A stretch of DNA of 64,000 nucleotides from Proteus columbae (lineage in GTDB: Bacteria > Pseudomonadota > Gammaproteobacteria > Enterobacterales > Enterobacteriaceae). The translations under genes and the position numbers were made by a program. Of the stretch, positions 35,148-44,308 are shown piece after piece (the first letter of the stretch is position 1; each line of letters begins with the position of its first letter). Where the stretch lies: positions 173,691-237,690 of the forward strand of contig NZ_NGVR01000021.1 of the NCBI RefSeq assembly GCF_002777965.1. Direction: 5' to 3'. The notes under the pieces were generated by a model. The model saw nothing but the letters and a program-made list of their open reading frames with translations. It was not told where the DNA came from and searched no databases.

Positions 35148-36083
35148 ATGACGTATGCATTGGAGTTAACGGAGTTAACGAAAACTTATCACAATGGCGT
35201 AAAAGCGCTAAAAGGAATTGATCTCACCGTTGAGGCGGGCGATTTTTATGCTTTATTAGGCCCTAATGGCGCAGGCAAATCGACCACGATTGGTATTATT
35301 AGCTCTTTAGTTAATAAGAGTAGCGGTAAAGTCAAAGTATTTGGTTATGACACCGATACCGATATGGTCAATGCAAAACGTCAATTAGGATTAGTGCCAC
35401 AAGAATTCAATTTCAACCCTTTTGAAACCGTATTGCAAATTGTTCTCAATCAAGCGGGTTATTATGGTGTACCTCGTAAATTAGCGCTAGAACGTGCCGA
35501 AATTTATTTAACCCAGTTAGATTTATGGGAAAAACGCGATGATAGAGCGCGTTTTTTATCAGGTGGTATGAAGCGTCGTTTGATGATTGCGCGTGCGTTA
35601 ATGCATCAACCGAAATTGCTTATTCTTGATGAACCGACAGCGGGTGTTGATATTGAATTACGCCGTTCAATGTGGACGTTTTTAAAACAATTAAATGCTG
35701 AAGGTACCACCATTATTCTAACCACACACTATTTAGAAGAAGCTGAAATGCTGTGTCGGAATATTGGTATTATTCAACGTGGTGAACTGGTTGAAAATAC
35801 CAGTATGAAAGGGTTATTAAGTAAATTAGAGTCTGAAACCTTTATTTTAGATTTAGCACCGAAAAGCCCACTACCTGAATTACAAAATTATCAATATCGT
35901 TTGGTTGATACATCCACATTAGAAGTTGATGTTAAAAGAGAGCAAGGACTAAATAGTGTATTTGCTCAACTTAATGCACAAGGTATTCAAGTGTTAAGTA
36001 TGAGAAATAAAGCCAACCGCCTTGAAGAATTATTTGTTCACTTAGTAAATGAAGAGCATACAGTAGAAGGAGAGAGGGAATGA
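35148..36083 (+). CDS. yadG: ABC transporter ATP-binding protein YadG
   Basis: A 311-residue ABC ATPase nearly identical in layout to E. coli YadG. Walker A GPNGAGKS lies near residue 40, the signature LSGGMKRR near 140, and Walker B LLILDEP near 160. It pairs with the permease YadH, whose start overlaps its stop (ATGA). The substrate of YadGH is unknown; homologues are exporters of the ABC-2 type. Confidence 0.96.
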   Translation: MTYALELTELTKTYHNGVKALKGIDLTVEAGDFYALLGPNGAGKSTTIGIISSLVNKSSGKVKVFGYDTDTDMVNAKRQLGLVPQEFNFNPFETVLQIVLNQAGYYGVPRKLALERAEIYLTQLDLWEKRDDRARFLSGGMKRRLMIARALMHQPKLLILDEPTAGVDIELRRSMWTFLKQLNAEGTTIILTTHYLEEAEMLCRNIGIIQRGELVENTSMKGLLSKLESETFILDLAPKSPLPELQNYQYRLVDTSTLEVDVKREQGLNSVFAQLNAQGIQVLSMRNKANRLEELFVHLVNEEHTVEGERE

Positions 36084-36850
36084 TTCAGCTGTATTGGGTA
36101 GCCCTCAAAACAATTTGGATTAAAGAAGTCACCCGATTTGGCCGTATTTGGGTACAAACATTAATTCCACCAGTAATAACCATGTCTCTCTATTTTGTTA
36201 TTTTCGGTAACCTGATTGGTAAACGAATTGGCGATATGGGCGGTGTAGATTATATGCAGTTTATTGTTCCTGGCCTGATTATGATGGCAGTAATAACAAA
36301 CTCTTATGCAAATGTTTCTTCTTCTTTTTTTGGCGCTAAATTTCAACGTAGTATTGAAGAATTATTAGTTTCACCCGTTCCAACACATGTTGTTATTGCC
36401 GGTTTTGTTGGCGGTGGTGTGGCTCGTGGTATTTGCGTTGGTATTTTAGTGACTTTAGTTTCACTCTTTTTTGTACCACTAGAAATACATTCTTGGACAA
36501 TGGTAGTGGTGACATTACTGATGACCTCAATTGTGTTTTCTCTCGCCGGATTATTAAATGCGATTTTTGCGAAAACCTTTGATGATATTAGTATTATTCC
36601 AACCTTTGTCTTAACACCATTAACCTATTTAGGTGGTGTGTTCTATTCACTTTCATTACTACCTGAATTTTGGCAAGGTGTATCTAAACTTAACCCAATT
36701 GTTTATATGATTAGTGGTTTCCGCTACGGTTTTCTGGGCATTACGGATGTCTCTTTAACTGTAACAATTAGTGTTCTGTGTCTTTTTATTGCCGTGTTTT
36801 ACGTTATTGCATGGTATTTAATTGAAAAAGGCCGTGGTTTAAGAAGCTAA
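36080..36850 (+). CDS. yadH: ABC-2 type transporter permease YadH
   Basis: A 256-residue membrane protein with about six spanning segments and the ABC-2 family motif near LNPIVYMISGFRYGFLG. It overlaps yadG by four bases, so the two are translationally coupled. With YadG it forms an exporter of unknown substrate. A terminator follows. Confidence 0.95.
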   Translation: MIQLYWVALKTIWIKEVTRFGRIWVQTLIPPVITMSLYFVIFGNLIGKRIGDMGGVDYMQFIVPGLIMMAVITNSYANVSSSFFGAKFQRSIEELLVSPVPTHVVIAGFVGGGVARGICVGILVTLVSLFFVPLEIHSWTMVVVTLLMTSIVFSLAGLLNAIFAKTFDDISIIPTFVLTPLTYLGGVFYSLSLLPEFWQGVSKLNPIVYMISGFRYGFLGITDVSLTVTISVLCLFIAVFYVIAWYLIEKGRGLRS

Positions 36851-36883
36851 TCAAAAAAACAAAATAGAAAGTGATAAAAGTTG

Positions 36884-36919
36884 AAATCGGTATCTTATTT
36901 AGAGATACCGATTTTTTTT
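36884..36919 (+). terminator. Terminator after yadGH
   Basis: AAATCGGTATCT and AGATACCGATTT pair perfectly with a short loop and run into eight Ts. Confidence 0.88.
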
Positions 36920-36990
36920 AGCTACTTTTTCAGCATGAATGTTAACTTTTCTTTAAATTATAACTTTGCTATTAACAAAATGATCTTTCT

Positions 36991-37008
36991 TGTTTAGTAT
37001 ACTAAACA
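36991..37008. promoter_or_regulatory. NadR box upstream of niaP
   Basis: TGTTTAGTATACTAAACA is a perfect 18-base palindrome and matches the enterobacterial NadR operator TGTTTA-N6-TAAACA at every conserved base. It begins 46 bases upstream of the transporter start, where a bound repressor would block transcription. Confidence 0.85.
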
Positions 37009-37036
37009 CTTTGGCAGGGGATAAAAAGGAAATGTA

Positions 37037-38269
37037 ATGACAACGGCAAGCCAAACAGGTAAAGCACCTGAGGCAATCTCTCGTAATAAACTTTTGTGTA
37101 TTGCAGGTATGGGATGGACTTTTGATGCAATGGATGTGGGATTATTGGCTTTTTTACTCACGGCATTAAAAGAGGATTGGGGATTAACGGCATCACAATT
37201 GGGTTGGATTGGTAGTGTAAACTCAATTGGAATGGCTGTTGGCGCGTTCGTATTTGGCATTATGGCGGATAGAAAAGGGCGCAAACCTGTCTTTATCTTT
37301 ACTTTGTTGCTGTTTAGCTTAGGTTGTGGGTTAACTGCATTAGCAAGCTCTTTGATAGTGGTACTTGTTTTACGTTTTTTTATTGGAATGGGGTTAGGTG
37401 GGGAATTACCCGTTGCTTCCACACTTGTTAGTGAAAGTGTTGAAACCCATGAGCGAGGCCGTATTGTCGTTTTATTAGAGAGTTTTTGGGCTGTTGGTTG
37501 GTTAATTGCTGCGTTGATTGCTTATTTTATTATTCCTGATTATGGCTGGCGTATGGCTATGCTATTAAGTGCATTACCTGCGGTATATGCTCTCTATTTA
37601 CGTTCAAAATTACCTGAGCCCACCTCATCGCATATTTCACAGAAAAAAACACGTTTATCAATTCGCCAATCAATGGCATTAATTTGGTCACCACAATATC
37701 GTCGCTCAACGTTAATGTTGTGGATCTTATGGTTTTGTGTGGTTTTCTCTTATTACGGTATTTTCTTGTGGTTACCAAGTGTTGCCATGTTAAAAGGCTT
37801 TAGTTTAATTAAGAGCTTTCAATATGTGCTTATTATGACATTAGCGCAGTTGCCTGGTTATTTTACGGCGGCCTGGTTAATTGAGCGCTATGGGCGAAAG
37901 TTTGTTTTAGTGACTTATTTAGCCGGAACGGCTATTAGTGCTTATTATTTCAGTGTGGCTGATTCTACTGCGACATTGCTTATTTTCGGTATGTTATTAT
38001 CGTTTTTTAATTTGGGGGCGTGGGGAGCTTTATATGCTTATACACCAGAACAATACCCCGATGGAATTCGGACAACCGGTGCCGGAACAGCAACCGCAAT
38101 AGGGCGTATTGGCGGAATATTAGGGCCTTTAATGGTGGGATATTTGGTTCAATATCAATTTGAAATAAGCTCAATATTTCTGATTTTCAGTTTTTCGATT
38201 GTGATTGGAATATTAGCGGTGATGTTATTGGGTCAAGAGACAAAAAATAAGCCACTTAACTCAATTTAG
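37037..38269 (+). CDS. niaP: MFS niacin/nicotinamide transporter NiaP
   Basis: A 410-residue, 12-segment major facilitator of the sugar-porter-like group. It aligns closely with Bacillus NiaP (YceI): GMGWTFDAMDVGLLAFL at the start, SVNSIGMAVGAF, GMGLGGELPVASTLVSE, LLESFWAVGWL, FNLGAWGALYAYTPEQYP. NiaP imports nicotinic acid or nicotinamide for NAD salvage. The perfect NadR box just upstream is independent support, since NadR represses NAD-precursor genes. AAGGAA precedes the ATG. Confidence 0.9.
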   Translation: MTTASQTGKAPEAISRNKLLCIAGMGWTFDAMDVGLLAFLLTALKEDWGLTASQLGWIGSVNSIGMAVGAFVFGIMADRKGRKPVFIFTLLLFSLGCGLTALASSLIVVLVLRFFIGMGLGGELPVASTLVSESVETHERGRIVVLLESFWAVGWLIAALIAYFIIPDYGWRMAMLLSALPAVYALYLRSKLPEPTSSHISQKKTRLSIRQSMALIWSPQYRRSTLMLWILWFCVVFSYYGIFLWLPSVAMLKGFSLIKSFQYVLIMTLAQLPGYFTAAWLIERYGRKFVLVTYLAGTAISAYYFSVADSTATLLIFGMLLSFFNLGAWGALYAYTPEQYPDGIRTTGAGTATAIGRIGGILGPLMVGYLVQYQFEISSIFLIFSFSIVIGILAVMLLGQETKNKPLNSI

Positions 38270-38356
38270 TCATGCTTTGTGCGACTAAAAATATAGAATT
38301 TCTCTTTCTTGTAATATGATAGCAGTTAAGATTTTTATGAGAAAAAGGAGATCACG

Positions 38357-38539
38357 ATGTCTCATTATGATGAGGTGGTTAAACAGGTTGATGATGCTAT
38401 TGCTACAACCAGTGTTCAAACCATGAATGAACTTTTAGTGGAATTAGGTAAAGATAAAACAATTGAATTTCCACTACGTTATGAGCAACAAGAGCGTTTA
38501 CGTACAGCTATTTTCCATCACGGTGAAAAACATCGTTAA
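38357..38539 (+). CDS. ydcY: YdcY family small protein (DUF2526)
   Basis: A 60-residue protein matching the first 60 residues of E. coli YdcY (77 residues): MSHYDEVVKQVDDAI, MNELLVEL, then RYEQQERLRTAI and HHGEKHR. It lacks the last 17 residues of YdcY, but the stop is followed by a good terminator and the conserved part is complete, so this is probably the natural length here. Function unknown. AAAAAGGAG precedes the ATG. Confidence 0.85.
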   Translation: MSHYDEVVKQVDDAIATTSVQTMNELLVELGKDKTIEFPLRYEQQERLRTAIFHHGEKHR

Positions 38540-38566
38540 TCGGATTGTTGCTAAGAAATAAGAATT

Positions 38567-38614
38567 AAAAAAGCGTTTGAACCGTATTAATAAATAGGTG
38601 AAAACGCTTTTTTT
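38567..38614 (+). terminator. Terminator after ydcY
   Basis: AAAAAAGCGTTT and AAAACGCTTTTTTT pair across a roughly 22-base loop, with a strong T-run. The convergent htpX-like gene ends 45 bases further on. Confidence 0.75.
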
Positions 38615-38658
38615 CTTTTTACTGTTTTTTTCTTTTTACCGCATTGTATCAACATGAA

Positions 38659-39624
38659 TTAAAACGTCTTTCGACCTTCTAGCGCTGCAATTCTATTTTC
38701 AATGGAGGGATGCGTTGAAAAAAATGAATCTCCTTTATTAAAAATAAAAGCCGCTTTACGATAAGCACGTCCCGTTGAACCATCTTCAAAATTTTCAGTG
38801 TCATGTTGTGCTGAAATTTTCTTTAATGCATTAATCATCGATTGATTATCTTGGGTTAAATCAACTGCGGCAGCATCTGCCATATATTCACGGGTGCGGG
38901 ATAAATAGAAATAGAGCACCTGTGTAATGATTGGCAAAACCAAGTTTAGAATAATTAAAATGAGTCGCGCTTTGCTTGCCGCATCATTACTTTTACCACC
39001 TCGGTTACCAGAGGCAATATATAAGCGACTTCCAAAGATATTTGTTACCGTCAGAATAACGTTAGCTAATATGCCAACATATAATGTCAGTCGTGAATCA
39101 CCATGAATAATATGCCCAGTTTCATGGGCTAATACAGCTTGTACTTCTTGGCGATTAAGACGATTTAATAAGCCCGTTGTTACACCAATAAACGCATTTT
39201 TCTCAGACCAACCGGCTGCAAAGGCATTCGCTTCTGGTGTATCAAGAAGATAGAGTTTAGGAATGTAGCCAAGAGTTGCACTTAAGCTAAGCTCTTCAAC
39301 AATATTAAGGAGTTGGCGTTCTTGTGCATTTAAGGTGTCATCAGGGCTAATTAATCGCGCATTCATTCCCGTTAGCATGATTTTATGCCCTTTAAAATGA
39401 ATAAAGATAAGCAATAAAATTGAGATAGCGAGAATAATTAATGTCGCAATGGGAAGAGATTGAAACGTCAGAAATGCCAACATATTATCAGTAAGATCTA
39501 AATAAGGATTTGCTCCAATGGCCGTATCCACCAGCAAACCGATCATAAGCATTAAGAGTAAATATGTTGCTATAACAAAACGAGTTCGGATAGCATTTTT
39601 TCGTAGAACATTTCTGAAATCCAT
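38659..39624 (-). CDS. M48 family metalloprotease, HtpX-like
   Basis: A 321-residue membrane-bound zinc metalloprotease. Two N-terminal membrane segments are followed by the catalytic HETGH motif (about residue 165), a further pair of hydrophobic segments, and the Glu-containing REYMADAAA that supplies the third zinc ligand. HtpX-type enzymes degrade damaged membrane proteins. The ATG at 39624 has GGAG in front; the longer frame does not. It follows lemA by 76 bases; the LemA/M48 pairing is common in bacteria, and this may be a second HtpX paralogue in the genome. Confidence 0.85.
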   Translation of the reverse strand: MDFRNVLRKNAIRTRFVIATYLLLMLMIGLLVDTAIGANPYLDLTDNMLAFLTFQSLPIATLIILAISILLLIFIHFKGHKIMLTGMNARLISPDDTLNAQERQLLNIVEELSLSATLGYIPKLYLLDTPEANAFAAGWSEKNAFIGVTTGLLNRLNRQEVQAVLAHETGHIIHGDSRLTLYVGILANVILTVTNIFGSRLYIASGNRGGKSNDAASKARLILIILNLVLPIITQVLYFYLSRTREYMADAAAVDLTQDNQSMINALKKISAQHDTENFEDGSTGRAYRKAAFIFNKGDSFFSTHPSIENRIAALEGRKTF

Positions 39625-39700
39625 TAGTGACTCCAAACAGCACCGTTAAGTGCTGTTTTTATCAATCTAGAAGTAATAAATATCTCTTACCACTATCAAA

Positions 39701-40261
39701 TTAATCGAAATTAATGCGGCGCGCTTCTTCCGCTTTAATGGTTCCTTCATCAAGACGCCAGTACTCTTTATCAATAACAAGGCTTGGGAAAATCTTGACG
39801 ATAAATACCGCAGGAATAGAGGCGATGAAAGCACGGTATTGCTCTAAAGTTCGGTTGTAACCGCGCTTTGCAAAAGAGAGTTTATTTTCTGTTGAAACAA
39901 TCTCTTCTTGTAAATTTGCCATAATGGTGTCGGATTTTAATTCAGGATAATTTTCAACCGCAACATTAATGGCACCACTCGAGACAATTTTTGATAACTC
40001 ATCTTCAGCCGCTTTGGCTTCTTTGGTGTTTGCGCTTTGAGCTTGTGTTCTTAATTCAGTTATTTTAGTAAATACTTCAGACTCATGGCTAAGGTATTTT
40101 TTAACAGTAGCTAATAAACTATCAAACACTTTGCCACGACGATCTAATTGCACTGAAATTTCAGTTTCACTTGAGATAACCGCTTCACGCATAGAGATAA
40201 TACGGTTGTAATAATAAAAAATAAGACCTAATAACGCGATGGTAATAATTAATCCAGTCAT
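39701..40261 (-). CDS. lemA: LemA family protein
   Basis: A 186-residue protein with one N-terminal membrane helix (about residues 2-17) and a long-helical periplasmic domain typical of LemA: YYNRIISMREAV, QLDRRGKVFDSLLATVKKYL and NRTLEQYRAFIASIPA. Function is not known, but LemA genes are repeatedly paired with M48 proteases, as here, which suggests a joint role in envelope quality control. Confidence 0.9.
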   Translation of the reverse strand: MTGLIITIALLGLIFYYYNRIISMREAVISSETEISVQLDRRGKVFDSLLATVKKYLSHESEVFTKITELRTQAQSANTKEAKAAEDELSKIVSSGAINVAVENYPELKSDTIMANLQEEIVSTENKLSFAKRGYNRTLEQYRAFIASIPAVFIVKIFPSLVIDKEYWRLDEGTIKAEEARRINFD

Positions 40262-40455
40262 GCGAAGCGCTCTCTTTTCTAATAGTAAACAGGGAATTGT
40301 GCTAAATCATTAATGTTAATTTTGCCTATTATTGATAAAGATAGCCAGATTATTATTTCATCAAAGATAAAAAAATACCCCAAATAAATTCGGGGCAAAA
40401 TTAAAGGTAATGTTAAGGTAAATAAAAATATCAAGTGAAACATTGGAGATGAAAA

Positions 40456-40508
40456 CTAGGTTAAATAAGCAAGCTAACTAAACGATTTAACCCTGCTATT
40501 TAACCTAG
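40456..40508 (-). terminator. Hairpin after the dmsABC-like operon
   Basis: CTAGGTTAAAT and ATTTAACCTAG are an 11-bp perfect inverted repeat, 14 bases after the last gene's stop on the minus strand, with a TTTTC stretch following. A smaller GC-rich hairpin (40377-40396) lies nearer lemA. Confidence 0.5.
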
Positions 40509-40521
40509 AGAGATAATACAC

Positions 40522-41340
40522 TTAGAACCAAGGTGCTTGCGCCATTACATTGCCATAGAACAACATTCTTCCTGTAATTTCGCCACTAAAAAGCATCAAA
40601 ATAGCGATAATAGAGAGCGATGTTTTGCTAAATGAAGCACTGTGAGACAACGTAATAATACAAATACCCATAATCAGACTAGCAATGACTTGCCACCATA
40701 ATAATAGGCTTGCTACATCTGCACCGGTGACTTGTGCTCTCATCACTAATCCTACAAGTACCAATAATGCGCCGATTAACGTGCCTATTTTTAATGAATT
40801 GCTAATGGTTTTACCTTGTAAGCGTAACCAAGGGATCATTGAGCCAAAACCAAGTAACAACGCTGTACCAATAAAGCTAATTTGTGTTGCTGGTGTATGC
40901 CATAAAGGGTGTGCCTGCATTTGGTAATAGATTTGCGCTGTAACCAAGATAATAGGTAAACCAATCACGCCACAAAATAACCCAATCAAACTATTACGGC
41001 GAATAGCATGAGGTTGTACCCAACTCGCTAATGCCCATAATGAAATCAATCCATTTAGCATCACGAAGGCAATTGCCTCACGGCTTAACCAAGAGTGAGC
41101 AATACCTAATACAGAACGATAAGCGCCAAGTGGATCACCTAAGTGCCCCATCGACATTGAGGAGCCAACAACTTCAATCAACCAAATCAGTGCAATGGTT
41201 GTTCGTAACGCTTTGGTATTTAATATCGCTGAGTTTTGTGTTTGGTTTTGCCATTGATACAGTGAAAGTGCTAATACCGCACCAATGCCCCATTGACTCA
41301 TCACTGTAAACAGGACTAATGGCAGTTGATAATCATGCAT
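40522..41340 (-). CDS. DmsC-like membrane anchor of a molybdoenzyme
   Basis: A 272-residue membrane protein with about eight hydrophobic segments and the DmsC pattern (MHDYQLPLVLFTVMSQWGIG at the start, SMGHLGDPLGAYRS, then SWLSREAI). It anchors the catalytic and iron-sulfur subunits to the membrane and draws electrons from menaquinol. It is the third gene of a DmsABC-type operon, with GGAGG before its ATG two bases after the previous stop. Confidence 0.88.
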   Translation of the reverse strand: MHDYQLPLVLFTVMSQWGIGAVLALSLYQWQNQTQNSAILNTKALRTTIALIWLIEVVGSSMSMGHLGDPLGAYRSVLGIAHSWLSREAIAFVMLNGLISLWALASWVQPHAIRRNSLIGLFCGVIGLPIILVTAQIYYQMQAHPLWHTPATQISFIGTALLLGFGSMIPWLRLQGKTISNSLKIGTLIGALLVLVGLVMRAQVTGADVASLLLWWQVIASLIMGICIITLSHSASFSKTSLSIIAILMLFSGEITGRMLFYGNVMAQAPWF

Positions 41341-41342
41341 GA

Positions 41343-41894
41343 TTAATCCTCCATACCAATAATGACAATATTAGGATTACTGATGGTGTGATCAGGAACG
41401 CCATAGCGTTTTTCCAATAAAGCCCAATTTGTTGTATGTTTTTTACGTAAATCTTCAATTTCACCAAATTCGATGGCACCCGTAGGGCAAGATTCGACAC
41501 AACGTGGTTTCAAGCCTTCATCCAATCTATCTGCGCACATGTTGCATTTACTGGTTTTGCCTTCAACGGGATCATAAACAGGTGCATTATAAGGACAGGC
41601 CATAATACACATCTGGCAACCAATGCATTTGTCATGATCTTGCACGACAATACCATCCTCACGTTTGGTATAAGTGTCAGCAGGGCAGACTTTCAGACAT
41701 TGTGGATCATCACAATGGTTACAAGACATAGTAATAAAGGCTTGTGCATTAGGTTGATCTTCGTTGAATTCACGAACACGACGCCATAGCACACCGGGTG
41801 GTGTTACGTTTTCAGATTTACATGCCATAGAGCAGGTGCGGCAACCGTAGCAATCTTTGGTGTTTATCAGAAAACCATACTGTTTCTTCGCCAT
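41343..41894 (-). CDS. DmsB-like four-cluster ferredoxin subunit
   Basis: A 183-residue electron-transfer subunit with sixteen cysteines in four groups, each holding a [4Fe-4S] cluster: CYGCRTCSMAC, CNHCDDPQCLKVC, CIGCQMCIMAC and CNMC with CVESC. It passes electrons from the membrane anchor to the molybdenum subunit. The ATG at 41894 has GGGAGG at seven bases; the ATG at 41900 is too close to that site. It overlaps the dmsA-like stop region, showing tight coupling. Confidence 0.92.
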   Translation of the reverse strand: MAKKQYGFLINTKDCYGCRTCSMACKSENVTPPGVLWRRVREFNEDQPNAQAFITMSCNHCDDPQCLKVCPADTYTKREDGIVVQDHDKCIGCQMCIMACPYNAPVYDPVEGKTSKCNMCADRLDEGLKPRCVESCPTGAIEFGEIEDLRKKHTTNWALLEKRYGVPDHTISNPNIVIIGMED

Positions 41895-41896
41895 GA

Positions 41897-44239
41897 TCAT
41901 GCCTCCCGTCTTACGTTAACTAAGGTGCTATTACAGCAATGACCATTGCCTAAAGGCTCTACGTGATCATTGGTGACATGGCTACTACTTCCGCCTTGTT
42001 GCTCCCACCATCCATTGTCTAATGAGATAACACCTTGCTTAATATGAGTGGTTACAACAGCGATAGCGCGGTGTTCACCTCGATCATTAAATGCAATAGC
42101 CCATTCACCATCTTTAATACCGCGAGCTAAGGCATCATTAGGATGGATAAGAATATTAGGTTGATTGCGCTGTACTTCTAATATCCATTCATTCATACCA
42201 TGGCTGGAGTGAACACTACGGGCAAGTTTGCGTTGTACTGCCATAAGAGGATACTTTTTGGCAAGTTCAGGTGAGCCTTTTGTCGATTCTTTTACTGGAT
42301 AATAGGTGACAATAGGGGAGAAATTTTTTCCCTGCCACTCTTCAATAAAGAAGTGCGCTTTTTTTGTTGAAGTACGGAAAATACCATCTTTAAATGGGAT
42401 CCAATCACCTTCAACTGGACGCACTGGCCCTTTTTCAAGCATTTCACGAGTAATGCCAGAGCCTTTGAGACAAGCATCAATGTAATGTTCGACGGGCTGA
42501 TTAAAGACTTCACCAAAGCCAAAACGTTCAGCAAGACGAGCAAAGATCCAATAATCAGGTTTTGCTTCTCCGGGGGGCTCGACGGCTTTTTCCATTAATT
42601 GTACATATTGACTACGAACACCCGCCATTAAACTGGTATCTTCAAAAATAGTGGTAACAGGAAGCACAAGGTCGGCATAAAGTGCCGTGGATGACATCAA
42701 GTTATCTGCAACAACAACAAAAGGGACTTTTTTCAGTGCATTACGCACCATATTGGTGTTAGGAAGTTGCGTCATCACCCCCATTGTCATGATCCACCAA
42801 AAGTTAATTGGGTGTGGTCTTTCATTGACAATCCAATCACCGACTTTGGCAACAGGGATAGGTTTGATGGGTTTTGCATTAGGTGCTGGCGGAATAATCG
42901 GGCTAAATTTCGCCATTTGACGAGCACCACCTGCATCACAAATCCCTGCGCCTTTTTTACCGATATTGCCGGTTAATAAGGCAAGATAAAACTGGCTTGC
43001 TGCGACATAAGCACCGAACTCTGTTCGTTGAGCACCTGACATATTTTGTACAATCATCGCCGGTTTGGTGGTGGCATAATCGCGAGCCAAACGAATAATC
43101 GTTTCTTTTGGAATATCCGTTTCTTGGCTGGTTTTTTCGATAGTCCAAGGTTGTGCTTGTTGATAAATTTGCTCAAAGACAGTCACATAATCAGCATTAG
43201 CAGGCAGTTCATCATGAGTTAACGCAGGAACAATATTCGGTGTCTCATGGTGAACAAGTTGCTGACTTAAGGTATCAAAAACCAGATAGCTATCTTGGTT
43301 ATTATCAGATTGTCGTAATAGCTTTTGCTGTGAGTTAACAAGATAAACGGCACCCGTATGTGCACGTAAAAAAGGCTTATCGGTGAGATTTTCTTCAATG
43401 ATAATTTTGATCATACCTAATGCGAGCGCAGTATCTGTACCGGGTACAATAGGGATCCATTCATCGGCTTTAGCTGCTGTTTCATTAAAGCGAGGATCAA
43501 TAACCACCATTCTGGCGCCATTTCGGCGAGCTTGGTTGTAGTTTTTAAAATAGGCTTGCATAGTGACTGCTGGGTTATTACCCCAACAAAGAATATAGCG
43601 ACTATCTTTTACTGTATCTCGAGTATCTGCATAGCGTAGACCTACCATTGGGATCATTGCCGCTGTTACAGCAGAGCAGCATAAAGAGCCAGCTTGTTTT
43701 GTTGAGCCTCCTAAATAATCGAAAAACGCTTTACCCATATCATTTTTAATCGAGTCCATATTGCCTGCATGAGTGGAGATAAATAGCCCCTCATTACCAA
43801 ATTTATCAATGGTTTCTCTGATGTTTTTTTCAATAAGATCAAGCGCTTCATCCCAACTGATCGGTTTGAATTCAGCTTTCCCTTTTTCGCCAACACGTAA
43901 TAAAGGTGTGGTGAGGCGATCTTTATGGTATACCCACTTAGTTCGGCTCATTCCACGCAAACAGCATTTCACATTAAAGCCTTCAGAGGCTTCAACTTTG
44001 ATAAGTTTCCCCTTATGTGTAAAAGCTGTTAGGTTACAGTGCAAACATTCCATCGCACAGGTTGAACGAAACGTTTTATATTCGGATAATTTGATCCGAA
44101 TTTTTTGGTTATATATGGGTTTATTTTCATTAACTAGACTGAACGCGTTAGGAGAAAGAGCTGCCACGCCAATGGCGCCCATTCCTTTTAACAACGTTCT
44201 TCTATTTAATTCCCATTTTTGATTTTTAGACATAGACAT
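41897..44239 (-). CDS. DmsA-like molybdopterin oxidoreductase catalytic subunit
   Basis: A 780-residue member of the complex iron-sulfur molybdoenzyme family. A Tat signal (NRRTLLKGMGAIG) leads it to the periplasm. The N-terminal [4Fe-4S] motif is CAMECLHCN with CCLRG. Molybdopterin-binding segments include LCWGNNPAVTMQ and VVIDPRFNETAAKADEWIPI. The residue expected to ligate Mo lies in the SLCCSAVT segment, unlike the serine region of true DmsA, so the substrate (sulfoxide, thiosulfate-like or other) is uncertain. Start is ATG 44239 or 44233. It heads the operon, divergent from an IclR regulator. Confidence 0.88.
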   Translation of the reverse strand: MSMSKNQKWELNRRTLLKGMGAIGVAALSPNAFSLVNENKPIYNQKIRIKLSEYKTFRSTCAMECLHCNLTAFTHKGKLIKVEASEGFNVKCCLRGMSRTKWVYHKDRLTTPLLRVGEKGKAEFKPISWDEALDLIEKNIRETIDKFGNEGLFISTHAGNMDSIKNDMGKAFFDYLGGSTKQAGSLCCSAVTAAMIPMVGLRYADTRDTVKDSRYILCWGNNPAVTMQAYFKNYNQARRNGARMVVIDPRFNETAAKADEWIPIVPGTDTALALGMIKIIIEENLTDKPFLRAHTGAVYLVNSQQKLLRQSDNNQDSYLVFDTLSQQLVHHETPNIVPALTHDELPANADYVTVFEQIYQQAQPWTIEKTSQETDIPKETIIRLARDYATTKPAMIVQNMSGAQRTEFGAYVAASQFYLALLTGNIGKKGAGICDAGGARQMAKFSPIIPPAPNAKPIKPIPVAKVGDWIVNERPHPINFWWIMTMGVMTQLPNTNMVRNALKKVPFVVVADNLMSSTALYADLVLPVTTIFEDTSLMAGVRSQYVQLMEKAVEPPGEAKPDYWIFARLAERFGFGEVFNQPVEHYIDACLKGSGITREMLEKGPVRPVEGDWIPFKDGIFRTSTKKAHFFIEEWQGKNFSPIVTYYPVKESTKGSPELAKKYPLMAVQRKLARSVHSSHGMNEWILEVQRNQPNILIHPNDALARGIKDGEWAIAFNDRGEHRAIAVVTTHIKQGVISLDNGWWEQQGGSSSHVTNDHVEPLGNGHCCNSTLVNVRREA

Positions 44240-44255
44240 TCTCACGCACAAGAAA

Positions 44256-44294
44256 AGTTAACTATATATAAACTCAATTCATATATAGTTAACT
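44256..44294. promoter_or_regulatory. Large inverted repeat in the dmsA-like/iclR promoter region
   Basis: AGTTAACTATATAT (44256-44269) and ATATATAGTTAACT (44281-44294) are a perfect 14-bp inverted repeat around an 11-base spacer, starting 17 bases before the dmsA-like ATG. Size and symmetry suit a dimeric regulator; the divergent IclR protein is the likely ligand, otherwise it is an mRNA leader hairpin. Confidence 0.55.
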
Positions 44295-44308
44295 TTGAGT
44301 TAGATCAT
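44295..44308 (-). promoter_or_regulatory. Candidate FNR site upstream of the dmsA-like gene
   Basis: TTGAGTTAGATCAT matches TTGAT-N4-ATCAA with one mismatch in each half. It is about 60 bases before the start codon and would allow anaerobic induction of this respiratory operon, as for E. coli dmsABC. Confidence 0.45.

Noticed and set aside
43773-44222. 149-residue frame opposite the dmsA-like gene
   Set aside because: The dmsA-like frame carries recognisable catalytic motifs throughout; the opposite frame has none.
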